A DNA stretch of 64,000 nucleotides from Pseudomonas putida (GCF_025905425.1 NZ_CP109603.1:3922501-3986500), one strand, 5' to 3'. Positions 1 to 8,806 are shown, counted from the stretch's first letter. Notes: generated by a model from the sequence alone, not told the origin. Translations and numbers: made by a program.

Positions 1-323
1 TTGCCGGCGGAGGCGGCTTCTTCGCTGGCCTTGGCCAGACGCTCTTCGGCGCGCTTCTGCAGCGAGGTGAAGGCTTCTACCAGCTCTTCGTCCTTGATGC
101 GTTGCTCTTTCTTGCTGACGGCGTCTTCGATGCCGAGGGCGACCGCTTTCGAATCAAGGTCTTCCATGCCTTCCTGAGCCAGGCTCTTGCCCATGTTCAG
201 GCCGATACCGTAGGAGGCTTTCTGTGCCGGAGTCTTCAGCTCGGGGCTGCTGGCCTGTTGGTCGCAGCCAGCCAATACCAGGCCTACCAGGGCAACCGCA
301 GCCGCCAAACGATGCTGTTTCAT
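1..323 (-). CDS. FKBP-type peptidyl-prolyl isomerase lipoprotein, N-terminal part
   Basis: The gene runs off the left edge of the window, so only about 107 N-terminal residues are visible. The start is the ATG at 323. A lipoprotein signal follows: a basic start, a hydrophobic stretch and a lipobox LAGC with Cys20 as the lipidation site. The mature part (KTPAQKASYGIGLNMGKSL and a charged helix rich in Glu and Lys) matches the dimerisation domain that precedes the FKBP catalytic domain in the FkpA/FklB/Mip group. Such proteins catalyse proline cis-trans isomerisation and act as chaperones in the periplasm. The catalytic domain itself lies outside the window, so the activity is inferred from the N-terminal domain alone. 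Confidence 0.85.
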   Translation of the reverse strand, partial: MKQHRLAAAVALVGLVLAGCDQQASSPELKTPAQKASYGIGLNMGKSLAQEGMEDLDSKAVALGIEDAVSKKEQRIKDEELVEAFTSLQKRAEERLAKASEEAASAG

Positions 324-545
324 GCTATTTCCTTGTTCATGCGCCATAAGGGCAATCAGGGTAAAGCCGCGAGCTTAGCAGGCGGCCATGACCAATGGCT
401 ACCGGCATAGGAGCGGGTTTTGCTAAGGAAGTTCAGTAGTTAAACGATGATTCATCTGACGCATTACAGCCACTGGCCAGTATTGACCCTTTGGGCCGAA
501 TTCGCCTGGGTTTAAGGGCTGTTTATTTCACAGTGTTCTGAAGCG

Positions 546-1478
546 TCAGGGGTATTGGCCTTCCCGGTACTGCCCCGCCACCTCGCGCAGCACCTCGCAC
601 ACCCACTGCCCCGGCAGGCTCTGCGCCAACGCCGCATTGCGACAGATTCCCACCGAGCCGCCCGGCTCACGCACACCCAGGTCGAGCTCGACCAGCTCAC
701 CGCGACCAAGGTCGATCAGCACGGCGTCACGCGGTGCCACCCACACCGCATCACTGCCCAGCAGGTAGCGGCGGCTCAAGGCCAGCGACAAGGTCTCCAG
801 CCGCTGCGCAGGCATCTGGATACCACATTGAACGAACAGGCTGTCGGCGTGCTGGCGAATGGTGGTGCCAGGGGGTGGCAAGACCAATGGATAACGCCCT
901 ACCTGCGCCCGCTCCACTGGCGTGTTCGCCAGCAGCGGGTGCCCCGGCCGCACGACCAGGCTCATCGACTCGCTGTACAAGTGCTCGAACGACAGCCCCT
1001 GAATCTGCGGGCTGTCGGTCATGCGCCCAACCACCAGTTCCAGCTCACCCAGGCGCAACTGCCCGAGCAACTGCGCACTGGCGCCGGTCACCACGCTGAT
1101 CAGCAACGCCTCATGGCGTTGATGCAGGCGGCACAGCACCTCGGGCATCAACAAGCCCTCGACCGTGGATAGCACGCCGATGCGCACCTGAGACGGCGCA
1201 CGTGCCTCGCCGCGCAGGCTGCTCACGCCATCGCGCAGGGCCTGTACGCTGGGCCCGGCGTAGCGCATGAAGCGGGTGCCGGCCGGGGTCAGCTCGACGC
1301 CCTGCCGGCTGCGCTCGAACAGGCGTGTTTCAAGCAGCGCTTCGAGTTCCTTGAGGGTCTTGGAAATCGCGGGCTGGCTGATCGCAAGGATGTCTGCAGC
1401 CCTGGCCAGACTGCCCTGCCGGGCAATCTCCAGGAAACACAGCAGGTGGCGGTACTTGATGCGGGTGTCGAGGTTCAT
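546..1478 (-). CDS. LysR-family transcriptional regulator (PcaQ/GbpR-like)
   Basis: A 310-residue protein of normal LysR length. Residues about 8-66 form the winged helix-turn-helix, with FLEIARQGSLARAADILAIS and QPAISKTLKELE as the recognition segment. The rest is the periplasmic-binding-like effector domain (VRIGVLSTVEGLLMPEVL onward). The N-terminus, including the IKYRHLLCFLEIA segment, resembles the PcaQ/GbpR branch that senses aromatic or sugar-derived ligands, but no pca genes are nearby. It lies 46 bases downstream of nirD on the same strand, so it might be co-transcribed with nirBD, or it may simply be a neighbour. The target and ligand are unknown. Confidence 0.85.
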   Translation of the reverse strand: MNLDTRIKYRHLLCFLEIARQGSLARAADILAISQPAISKTLKELEALLETRLFERSRQGVELTPAGTRFMRYAGPSVQALRDGVSSLRGEARAPSQVRIGVLSTVEGLLMPEVLCRLHQRHEALLISVVTGASAQLLGQLRLGELELVVGRMTDSPQIQGLSFEHLYSESMSLVVRPGHPLLANTPVERAQVGRYPLVLPPPGTTIRQHADSLFVQCGIQMPAQRLETLSLALSRRYLLGSDAVWVAPRDAVLIDLGRGELVELDLGVREPGGSVGICRNAALAQSLPGQWVCEVLREVAGQYREGQYP

Positions 1479-1524
1479 GGCCCCAAGCTTACCGCATCGC
1501 AGGCCCCATGCAGCGCGCTACCGC

Positions 1525-1887
1525 TCAGGCCACCGCCAACTCTATCGCGTCGCCATTTATCCGCACCGGCCACACCCGCAGCCGTTGCCCCGCATCCTCC
1601 AGGCAATGCCCGCTGTGCAAGCTGAAATGCTGTTTGTAGAGCGGCGCCGCCACCACCAACTGCCCTTGCACACTCCCCACCAACCCGCGGCCGATGATGT
1701 TGGCGCCAGAGCGCGGGTCACGGTTGTCCAGCGCATACAACGCCTGCTCCTGCCCTGGCAGATAAAACAGCGCCACCTGGGCACCCGCGTGCCAGACCAC
1801 CACGCCGGAATCAGCAACCAGGTCATGGGCCTGGCAGACCGTTTGCCAGTTGGGTTGGTGCGCTACAGCGGTATTGGACAGGTTCAT
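1525..1887 (-). CDS. nirD: nitrite reductase [NAD(P)H] small subunit NirD
   Basis: A 120-residue protein with the Rieske-like fold of NirD, the small subunit that partners NirB in cytoplasmic assimilatory reduction of nitrite to ammonium. The motifs LYALDNRDPRSGANIIGRGL and APLYKQHFSLHSGHCLED are typical of NirD. The four Rieske cluster ligands are not present in order, which is usual for NirD. I chose the ATG at 1887 because it overlaps the nirB stop codon by one base (TGATG), indicating translational coupling. An upstream in-frame extension into nirB has no support. Confidence 0.95.
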   Translation of the reverse strand: MNLSNTAVAHQPNWQTVCQAHDLVADSGVVVWHAGAQVALFYLPGQEQALYALDNRDPRSGANIIGRGLVGSVQGQLVVAAPLYKQHFSLHSGHCLEDAGQRLRVWPVRINGDAIELAVA

Positions 1888-4439
1888 CAGACAGCCTCCT
1901 CGACAGTGGGGATCAGGTGCAAGGGTGCAGCAGGGCGACGTTGTTCGCGCTCGCGGACGAAGTGCACGTCCGGGTCGGCGCGGTGGTCGTTGACGAAGGT
2001 GCGGAAGCGCTTGAGCTTCTCCGGGTCGTTGAGGGCATTGGCCCATTCGCATTCATAGTGATCGACCACATGCTGCATCTGCGCCTCAAGCTCAGTGGCC
2101 AGGCCCAGGCTGTCGTCGAGGATGACCTGCTTGAGGTAATCCAGCCCGCCCTCCAGGCTTTCGCGCCACACCGAGGTGCGTTGCAGCTTGTCGGCAGTGC
2201 GGATGTAGAACATCAGCACACGGTCGATCAGGCGGACCAAGGTCTCGTCGTCCAGGTCGGTGGCGAACAGCTCGGCGTGGCGCGGGCGCATGCCGCCGTT
2301 GCCGCACACATACAGGTTCCAGCCCTTGTCGGTGGCGATCACGCCGATGTCCTTGCTCTGCGCCTCGGCGCATTCGCGGGTGCAGCCAGAGACCGCGAAC
2401 TTGAGCTTGTGCGGGCTGCGCAGGCCCTTGTAGCGGTCTTCCAGGCGCAAGGCCATGGCGACGCTGTCCTGCACACCATAGCGGCACCAAGTGCTGCCCA
2501 CGCACGACTTCACCGTGCGCGTCGACTTGCCGTAGGCATGGCCCGTCTCGAAGCCGGCCTCGATCAACTCACCCCAGATCAGCGGCAATTCGTGCAGTTG
2601 GGCGCCGAACAGGTCAATGCGTTGGCCGCCGGTGATCTTGGTGTAGAGGTCGTATTTTTTCGCCACCTGGCCGATGACGATGAGCTTGTCCGGGGTAATT
2701 TCGCCACCGGGGATGCGCGGCACCACCGAATACGTGCCGTTCTTCTGCATGTTGGCCATGAAGGTGTCGTTGGTGTCCTGCAGCGACACCAGCGCCGGGT
2801 CCATGATCGGCTGGTTCCAGCACGAGGCGAGGATATTGCCCACTGCCGGCTTGCAGATATCGCAACCCACATGGCCTTTGCCATGGCGAACCAGCAGATC
2901 ATGGAAAGTGCGGATCCCCCCGACCCGCACCAAGCCGTACAGCTCCTGGCGGGTGTAGGCGAAGTGCTCGCACAGGCTCTTGTCGACCGTCACGCCGCGT
3001 GCAGTGAGTTCGTGCTCGAACACCTGCTTGAGCAGGGCCGCGCAGCCGCCACAGCCGCTGGCGGCCTTGGTGCAGCCCTTGACTGCAGCGAGGTCGCTGC
3101 AGCCACTGTCGATGGCAGCGCACACCGCGCCCTTGCTGACGTTGTGGCACGAGCAGATGGTCGCGCTGTCGGGCAGGGCATCGGCGCCCAGGGCGGGTAC
3201 GCCACCCGTCTGCGGCAAAATCAGTGCTGCGGGGTCGGCAGGCAGGGCGATACCGTTCTGCGCGTATTGCAGCAGGGTGTCGTAGTAGCTGTTGTCGCCG
3301 ACCAGTACCGCGCCCAGCACATGCTTGCCGCTGGCATCCACCACCAGCCGGCGGTAGGCCGCGTTGGCTTCGTCAATGAAGCGATAGCTGCGCGAGCCCG
3401 GCGTGGCGCCATGGGCATCGCCGATCGAGCCGACATCCACGCCCAGCAGCTTGAGCTTGGTCGACATGTCGGCGCCGGTGAACGCGACCGCGGCGTCCCC
3501 TACCAGCAACGCCGCGAGGTTGCGCGCCATGCTGTAGCCCGGCGCAACCAGGCCGAACACGCTGCCGTTCCACGAAGCGCATTCACCGATGGCGAAGATG
3601 CGCGCGTCGCTGGTGCGGCAGTGATTGTCGATCACCACCCCACCGCGTGCGGCAATTTCCAGGCCGCAGGCACGCCCCAGGGCATCCTGCGGGCGAATAC
3701 CGGCGGAGAACACGATCAGGTCGGTTTCCAGGTGCTCGCCGCCGTCGAAGTTCATGCGGTAGCGATAGCCCTCGCCGGCACTGATCGACTGGGTAGCGCG
3801 GGACAGGTGCACCCCCACACCCAGCGCCTCGATCTGGGCCTTGAGTGCCGCCCCGCCTTCGCTGTCCAGCTGCACCGGCATCAAGCGTGGGGCGAACTCC
3901 ACCACATGGGCTTCCAGGCCTAGCGACTTGAGTGCATTGGCCGCTTCAAGGCCCAACAAGCCCCCGCCAACCACCACGCCTCGGCGGGCATCGTGGGCGG
4001 CGGCGCGGATCGCGTCGAGGTCGTCAAGGGTGCGGTAGACCAGGCGGGCATTGCCGCTGGAGCCTTCGATCGGGGGCACGAATGGGTAGGAACCGGTGGC
4101 CAGAATCAACTGATCGTAGCCATAGCGGCCTTCGGCGGTGACCACTTCGCGGCGCGTGCGGTCGATCTCCTGCACGGCTTCGCCCAGGTGCAGGTGCACA
4201 CCTTGACTTGTGTAGAAGCCCTGCTCGCACATGGCCAGGGTTTCGGCGCAGCTGCCGCCAAAGTACTCGGACAGGTGCACACGGTCGTAGGCCCGCTGGC
4301 GCTCTTCGCCGAACACCCGCACCTCGAAGTGCTGCAAGGCGCCACGCTCGATCAGTTGTTCGACGCAGTGGTGGCCGACCATGCCGTTGCCGACAATGAC
4401 CAGTTTCTCTCGTTGTCCGCCGTTCGCTGTTGCCTTCAT
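1887..4439 (-). CDS. nirB: nitrite reductase [NAD(P)H] large subunit NirB
   Basis: An 850-residue cytoplasmic siroheme enzyme reducing nitrite to ammonium with NAD(P)H and six electrons. The N-terminal FAD/NAD(P)H module begins KLVIVGNGMVGHH and carries a second Rossmann motif (GVVVGGGLLGLEAANALK). A Bfd-like 2Fe-2S region follows (TICSCHNVSKG, then CTKAASGCGGC). The C-terminal siroheme/4Fe-4S domain has the C-x5-C (SCVGSTWCRYG) and C-x3-C (GCTRECAEA) ligands. The start is the ATG at 4439, preceded by GAGGA six bases upstream. An in-frame extension further upstream would run through the leader terminator and is rejected. The gene has its own sigma-54 promoter and attenuator leader and is coupled to nirD. 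Confidence 0.96.
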   Translation of the reverse strand: MKATANGGQREKLVIVGNGMVGHHCVEQLIERGALQHFEVRVFGEERQRAYDRVHLSEYFGGSCAETLAMCEQGFYTSQGVHLHLGEAVQEIDRTRREVVTAEGRYGYDQLILATGSYPFVPPIEGSSGNARLVYRTLDDLDAIRAAAHDARRGVVVGGGLLGLEAANALKSLGLEAHVVEFAPRLMPVQLDSEGGAALKAQIEALGVGVHLSRATQSISAGEGYRYRMNFDGGEHLETDLIVFSAGIRPQDALGRACGLEIAARGGVVIDNHCRTSDARIFAIGECASWNGSVFGLVAPGYSMARNLAALLVGDAAVAFTGADMSTKLKLLGVDVGSIGDAHGATPGSRSYRFIDEANAAYRRLVVDASGKHVLGAVLVGDNSYYDTLLQYAQNGIALPADPAALILPQTGGVPALGADALPDSATICSCHNVSKGAVCAAIDSGCSDLAAVKGCTKAASGCGGCAALLKQVFEHELTARGVTVDKSLCEHFAYTRQELYGLVRVGGIRTFHDLLVRHGKGHVGCDICKPAVGNILASCWNQPIMDPALVSLQDTNDTFMANMQKNGTYSVVPRIPGGEITPDKLIVIGQVAKKYDLYTKITGGQRIDLFGAQLHELPLIWGELIEAGFETGHAYGKSTRTVKSCVGSTWCRYGVQDSVAMALRLEDRYKGLRSPHKLKFAVSGCTRECAEAQSKDIGVIATDKGWNLYVCGNGGMRPRHAELFATDLDDETLVRLIDRVLMFYIRTADKLQRTSVWRESLEGGLDYLKQVILDDSLGLATELEAQMQHVVDHYECEWANALNDPEKLKRFRTFVNDHRADPDVHFVREREQRRPAAPLHLIPTVEEAV

Positions 4440-4454
4440 AGCCGATCCTCGATC

Positions 4455-4487
4455 AAAAAAAAACGCCTGGAGCCGAAGCTCCAGGCG
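4455..4487 (-). terminator. conditional intrinsic terminator in the nirB leader
   Basis: On the minus strand a perfect 10-bp stem (CGCCTGGAGC arms, TTCG loop) is followed at once by nine T residues, 16 bases before the nirB start codon. Its position inside the nirB 5' leader, downstream of a sigma-54 promoter, means it must be conditional, or nirBD would not be expressed. Confidence 0.92.
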
Positions 4488-4553
4488 CCTTTGCCTGTAC
4501 TCATCAGGGTGTGCCCCTGGTTGATCGCCGTTGATCAGTGGGGCGTGTTTGTG
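4455..4553 (-). ncRNA. nirB leader RNA, two-hairpin ANTAR (NasT-type) antitermination element
   Basis: Reading the minus strand after the predicted start site near 4553, two hairpins come first. P1 (4513-4544) has an outer GCCCC/GGGGC stem and an inner TGATC/GATCA stem around the hexaloop AACGGC. P2 (4482-4497) has stem CAGGC/GCCTG around the hexaloop AAAGGC. Both loops have A at position 1 and G at position 4, the signature bound by ANTAR-domain antiterminators such as NasR, EutV and NasT. The 3' half of P2 overlaps the 5' arm of the intrinsic terminator at 4455-4487, so the two cannot form together. The elements are read from sequence; that NasT is the binder is inferred from the adjacent nitrate genes. 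Confidence 0.85.
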
Positions 4554-4562
4554 AATCTGGTA

Positions 4563-4580
4563 AAGCAGGGAATGTGCCAA
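4563..4580 (-). promoter_or_regulatory. sigma-54 promoter of nirBD
   Basis: The minus strand reads TTGGCACATTCCCTGCTT. It has the -24 GG and -12 GC separated by exactly ten bases, and a near-perfect fit to TGGCACG-N4-TTGC. Transcription would start about 12 bases on, near 4553, just before hairpin P1 of the leader. A nitrogen-controlled gene is the expected setting for such a promoter. Confidence 0.85.
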
Positions 4581-4601
4581 ATGCTGCAGCGCCTGTTAGG
4601 C

Positions 4602-4690
4602 CCTCTTCGCGGGTAAGCCCGCCCCCACAGGATCCCCACTGCTTCAGGATCAGTAGAGATCCTGTGGGAGCGGGCTTGCCCGCGAAGAGG
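4602..4690. repeat. inverted pair of REP elements
   Basis: Two copies of the P. putida REP palindrome (ctcttcgcgggtaagcccgc and its inverted partner) flank a spacer that itself contains an inverted GGATC/GATCC segment. The pair sits between the presumed NtrC sites and the sigma-54 promoter of nirBD. Confidence 0.92.
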
Positions 4691-4710
4691 CCGGCACAAG
4701 CAACACACAC

Positions 4711-4747
4711 CGCACAGCCAAGGTGCACACCTCACCATCCCGGTGCA
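4711..4747 (-). promoter_or_regulatory. candidate tandem NtrC binding sites upstream of nirBD
   Basis: On the minus strand, 4731-4747 reads TGCACCGGGATGGTGAG, close to the NtrC consensus TGCACY-N4-TGGTGCA. A weaker second copy (TGCACC-TTGG-CTGTGCG) occupies 4711-4727. They lie about 160-190 bases upstream of the predicted start, a normal distance for a sigma-54 enhancer. The first site abuts the nasA stop codon. Assignment rests on consensus match only. Confidence 0.6.
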
Positions 4748-4748
4748 C

Positions 4749-7700
4749 TCAATACACATCGCGCCGATAGCGCTTGGCCTTGCTCAGCGCCGCCACATAA
4801 GCATCCGCCGCCGCCGCGCTCATACCGCCATGCTCGGCGACGATCGCGCGCAAGGCACTGTCCACATCCTTGGCCATGCGCTGAGCATCGCCGCACACAT
4901 AAAAGAACGCCCCCGCTTCCAGCCACCGCCAAAGGTCAGCGCCCTGCTCGTGCATGCGCTGCTGCACATAGATTTTCTCGGTCTGGTCTCGGGAGAACGC
5001 AGTCTCCAGGCGCACGTGGCCGGTCGCCTGCCAGGCCTGCAACTGCTGCTGGTAATAGAAGTCGCTGGCAGCATACTGCTCACCGAAGAACAGCCAGTTC
5101 TGCCCGCTGGCCCCACGCGCTTCGCGCTCTTCGAGAAACGCCCGAAACGGCGCGATGCCAGTGCCCGGACCGACCATGATCAGCGCTACGTTGTCGTCTT
5201 CAGGCAGGCGAAAGTGCTTCGATGCCTGCGGGAAGATCGCCACCTTGATGCCTTGCGCGCGGTCGGCGAGGAAGGTCGAGCAGGTACCTTTGCGCTGCCC
5301 GTAACGCACCGTGGAGACGGTCAGATGAACCTGGCCGGGGTGCGCCAACGGGCTGGAGCTGATCGAGTACAGGCGCGGTTGCAAGGGTTTGAGCAGGTCG
5401 AGCCAAGTGGCCAAGGGCAGGTCCTGCGGGAACTCGCGCAGGACGTCGGCCAACTGCCGCCCCCACAACCAGCCTTGCAGTTCGGCCTTGTGCTCAGGCT
5501 CAAGCAACCGGCGCAGGCCCTCGGCACGCTGGCTGAACACCTGCAACTGTGCAGGGGTGACTTGGGCGATTTCCAGGTGCGCTTCCAAGGCAACGGCCAG
5601 CGGCAGCGCAGGTTGGCCCTTGATGTGAACCAAGGCCTGGCCATCGAGGCGCATCAACGCCAACAACTCTTCGACCAGTGCCGGGCAGTTGCGCGGCCAT
5701 ACGCCCAAGGCGTCGCCCGCCTGGTAGGTAAACGTGCTGCCAGACAGATCGAATACCAATTGGCGGGTCTCCTTGCTGGCACCTGGGGCGTTGAGCACGC
5801 GGTTTTCCAGCAAGGTGGCCGACCAGGGTTGCTGCCTGCTGTAGGCCTCCACGGGCAAGGGCGCACTGCTTGCCTGGGGCGCGGCGGCGCTACCCAACTG
5901 CGATGACAAGGCGTCGAGCCAGGTGGCGAACGCTTCATCGAAGTCCGGCTCGCAATCCACCCGTTGCAGCAGCCTGCGCCCACCCAGTTCGGCCAGGCGC
6001 TGATCGAGCTTGCGGCCAAACCCGCAAAACTGGTCGTAACTGGAGTCGCCCAAAGCCAACACGGCATAGGGCACGTCGGCACAGTGAGCGCCCTCCTCGC
6101 CTTGCAGCGCTTGCCAGAACGCCGTCGCACTGTCGGGCGCATCGCCATCGCCGAAGGTGCTGGCGATCAGCACGACACTGGCGGCGCCGTGCAAGTGCTG
6201 CGGGCTGACCGCGTCCATGCAACTGAGCTGCACGGCAAGGCCGGCGCCACGTAGGCGTTCGGCACAGCGCTCGGCCAGTGCCTCGCCGTTACCGGTTTGC
6301 GAGGCCCACAGCACCTGGTGCTGCGGCGCCGCCAGCGTCAGGCTGGGCACTACCGAAGGCTGCGCGAACACGCCAGCCAACAGCCCATCGACAAACAGCC
6401 GCCGGCTTGCGGCCAGCGGCGCACTGGCCGGCAGGCTGGGTACACCCTCAGCGCGGCCCTGGTCCAGGCCGAGCAAAAAACCCTGCAGGTAAAGACGCTC
6501 TTCCTCGGCCAGAACCGGGGCCGGCAAGGTGTCCAGGCCAAGCAGACGGGACAGGGTGGCGGTCGGCATGCGGGCAGGCTCCGGGTTGGCAGTGGCGGCG
6601 CTCAGGTCAAGGGCGTCGATACGTTCGCCGGCAACCCGCTCAAGGGCCACGGCGCAGTGTTTGAAGGCGGGCTGCAGCGACAGTGGGTCGACCGCATCGC
6701 AGGTCACGGCATTGATGGCCAACTGCTCGCCGATCACATCGTTCCAGTGAAAGGGGGCAAAGCAGTTACCCGGCATGACCCGATCAGTGATGCGCGCGGG
6801 TAACAGCGCCTGCCCGCGCCGCGAGCGGATGGCCACCTGGTCCTTGTCGCGGATACCCAGGCGCGCGGCATCGTCAGGGTGAAGTTCGACAAAAGGGCCA
6901 GGTTCGAGCTTGTTCAGCGCAGGCACCTTGCCGGTCTTGGTCAAGGTGTGCCATTGGTGCTGCACGCGGCCGGTGTTGAGCACTATCGGGTAGTCAGCAT
7001 CGGGCAGCTCTGACGCGGGCAGCCAGGGCCGTGCGAAAAACCGCGCCTTGCCACTGGCCGTAGGGAATGCCAGCGCCGGGCGGTTGCCCTCGGCGTCCTG
7101 CAGCAGTTGTTGGCTGCTGCCGTCGTTCTGATAACGCAGCGGGCTGCGCGGCGCTTCATGGCCTGGCGCGCAGGGCCACTGGCGCGGTTGCGTGCGCAGG
7201 TCGGGGTAGCCGATGCCGCGCAGGTCGTAGCCGGTAGCGGGGTTATGGAAGCGCCGAATCTCTTCGTAGACTGTTTCGGCATCGGGGTAGTCGAAGGCAT
7301 CGGCATAGCCCATGGCACAAGCGACCCGGGCGATGATCTGCCAGTCCGGCAGGCTCTGGCCTGGAGGCTCCACGGCGCGGGGCATCAAGGTCAGGTTGCG
7401 CTCGCTGTTGATCATCACCCCCTCGCCTTCGGCCCAGAGCGCCGCCGGCAGGAGGATGTCGGCGTAACGGTTGGTTTCGGTGTCGAGAAACGCGTCCTGG
7501 GTGATCACCAGTTCAGCCTGGCGCAGGCCGTCGATCACCTGCTGGCGGTTGGCGACACTGGCCACTGGGTTGCTGCAGATGATCCAACAGGCCTTCACCT
7601 CACCGGCCTTCATCTGCTCGAACAGCGCCACGGTGCCCTCGCCACCTTCGCTTCGCAGGCTGCCAGGGGCCAGGTTCCACTGGTTCTCGACAAAAGCGCG

Positions 7701-8780
7701 GTCGGCCTCCACCAGCGCCGAGCGCTGGCCCGGCAGGCCCACCCCCATGTAGCCCATCTCGCGGCCACCCATGGCGTTGGGTTGGCCTGTCAGGGAGAAC
7801 GGGCCGCTGCCAGGGCGGCAAATGGCGCCGGTGGCCAGGTGCAGGTTGCAGATGGCGTTGCTGTGCCAAGTGCCATGAATGCTCTGGTTAAGGCCCATGG
7901 TCCAGCAGCTCATCCAGTCCCTGGCGCCGCCGAGCCATTGGGCGGCGGTGCGGATGTCGGCTTCGCTCAGGCCGGTGATGGCAGCGACGCGCTCGGGGCT
8001 GTAGTCCTCTAGAAAAGGCGGCAGATCTTCCCAGCCCTCGGTATGCCGGGCGATGAAGTCAGCGTTGGTCTGGCCGTTCTGGTGCAGCAGGTACAGCAGG
8101 CCATTGAGCAAGGCCATGTCGGTGCCTGGGCGTACCTGCAGGAACAAGTCGGCCTTGTCAGCGGTGGCCGTGCGCCGTGGATCGACGACGATCAGCCTGG
8201 CCCCGGCCTTGAGCCGGTCCAGCAGGCGCAGGAACAGGATCGGATGACAGTCGGCCATGTTCGCGCCGATCACCAGAAACACGTCGGCACGCTCGAAATC
8301 CTGATAGCTACCGGGCGGGCCATCGGCGCCCAACGACAGCTTGTAGCCGCTACCGGCACTGGCCATGCACAGCCGCGAGTTGGACTCGATATGACGAGTG
8401 CGAATAAAGCCCTTGGCCAGTTTGTTGGCCAGGTACTGGGCCTCCAGCGACATCTGCCCGGACACATACAACGCCACGGCATCGGCGCCGTGCTGCTCGA
8501 TGATGCCGCGCAGGCGCTCGGCGGCCTGGCTGATGGCCTGGTCCAGGCCCGTGCGCGCCGGTTGCTGGCTGCGCTGCTGGCGCAGGTAGGCATCCTCCAT
8601 GCGCCCGGCGGCGGTCAGCGGCACGTGCGCGGTGAGGCCCTTGGTGCACAGGCGGCCGAAGTTGCTGGGGTGCTGCTTGTCGCCGCTGATCTTGACGACC
8701 TTGCCATCGGCAACGCTCATGACAATGCCGCAGCCGACACCGCAATACGGGCAGACACTGCGTGTTTCGCTGCTGCTCAT
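4749..8780 (-). CDS. nasA: assimilatory nitrate reductase fused to a CysJ-like flavoprotein reductase
   Basis: A 1343-residue fusion. The N-terminal half is a molybdopterin nitrate reductase: a 4Fe-4S site at Cys10, Cys13, Cys17 and Cys45, the bis-MGD core, and a molydopterin-dinucleotide binding domain (YPIVLNTGRVQHQWHTLTKT) ending near residue 720. A linker leads to a flavodoxin-like FMN domain from about residue 815 (VLWASQTGNGEALAE, then STFGDGDAPDS). A CysJ/cytochrome-P450-reductase-type FAD and NADPH module follows (RLYSISSSP, GPGTGIAPFRAFLEER), ending in RDVY. The enzyme would therefore take electrons directly from NADPH to reduce nitrate to nitrite in the cytoplasm. The start is the ATG at 8780, preceded by CAGGAGACC. 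It is transcribed toward nirBD from its own leader and sigma-54 promoter. Confidence 0.95.
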   Translation of the reverse strand: MSSSETRSVCPYCGVGCGIVMSVADGKVVKISGDKQHPSNFGRLCTKGLTAHVPLTAAGRMEDAYLRQQRSQQPARTGLDQAISQAAERLRGIIEQHGADAVALYVSGQMSLEAQYLANKLAKGFIRTRHIESNSRLCMASAGSGYKLSLGADGPPGSYQDFERADVFLVIGANMADCHPILFLRLLDRLKAGARLIVVDPRRTATADKADLFLQVRPGTDMALLNGLLYLLHQNGQTNADFIARHTEGWEDLPPFLEDYSPERVAAITGLSEADIRTAAQWLGGARDWMSCWTMGLNQSIHGTWHSNAICNLHLATGAICRPGSGPFSLTGQPNAMGGREMGYMGVGLPGQRSALVEADRAFVENQWNLAPGSLRSEGGEGTVALFEQMKAGEVKACWIICSNPVASVANRQQVIDGLRQAELVITQDAFLDTETNRYADILLPAALWAEGEGVMINSERNLTLMPRAVEPPGQSLPDWQIIARVACAMGYADAFDYPDAETVYEEIRRFHNPATGYDLRGIGYPDLRTQPRQWPCAPGHEAPRSPLRYQNDGSSQQLLQDAEGNRPALAFPTASGKARFFARPWLPASELPDADYPIVLNTGRVQHQWHTLTKTGKVPALNKLEPGPFVELHPDDAARLGIRDKDQVAIRSRRGQALLPARITDRVMPGNCFAPFHWNDVIGEQLAINAVTCDAVDPLSLQPAFKHCAVALERVAGERIDALDLSAATANPEPARMPTATLSRLLGLDTLPAPVLAEEERLYLQGFLLGLDQGRAEGVPSLPASAPLAASRRLFVDGLLAGVFAQPSVVPSLTLAAPQHQVLWASQTGNGEALAERCAERLRGAGLAVQLSCMDAVSPQHLHGAASVVLIASTFGDGDAPDSATAFWQALQGEEGAHCADVPYAVLALGDSSYDQFCGFGRKLDQRLAELGGRRLLQRVDCEPDFDEAFATWLDALSSQLGSAAAPQASSAPLPVEAYSRQQPWSATLLENRVLNAPGASKETRQLVFDLSGSTFTYQAGDALGVWPRNCPALVEELLALMRLDGQALVHIKGQPALPLAVALEAHLEIAQVTPAQLQVFSQRAEGLRRLLEPEHKAELQGWLWGRQLADVLREFPQDLPLATWLDLLKPLQPRLYSISSSPLAHPGQVHLTVSTVRYGQRKGTCSTFLADRAQGIKVAIFPQASKHFRLPEDDNVALIMVGPGTGIAPFRAFLEEREARGASGQNWLFFGEQYAASDFYYQQQLQAWQATGHVRLETAFSRDQTEKIYVQQRMHEQGADLWRWLEAGAFFYVCGDAQRMAKDVDSALRAIVAEHGGMSAAAADAYVAALSKAKRYRRDVY

Positions 8781-8806
8781 GGGCCGGTCTCCTGTTTGGA
8801 AACGCA

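Noticed and set aside
1917..3923. 668-codon open frame opposite nirB and similar long frames opposite nasA, relA and rlmD
   Set aside because: These mirror genuine genes in GC-rich DNA and show no domain, start site or independent promoter.
4494..4508. Hairpin cctgtactcatcagg as P2 of the nirB leader
   Set aside because: Its loop has seven bases and no A1/G4 pattern. The competing CAGGC/GCCTG stem with loop AAAGGC (4482-4497) is better and overlaps the terminator as the mechanism needs.
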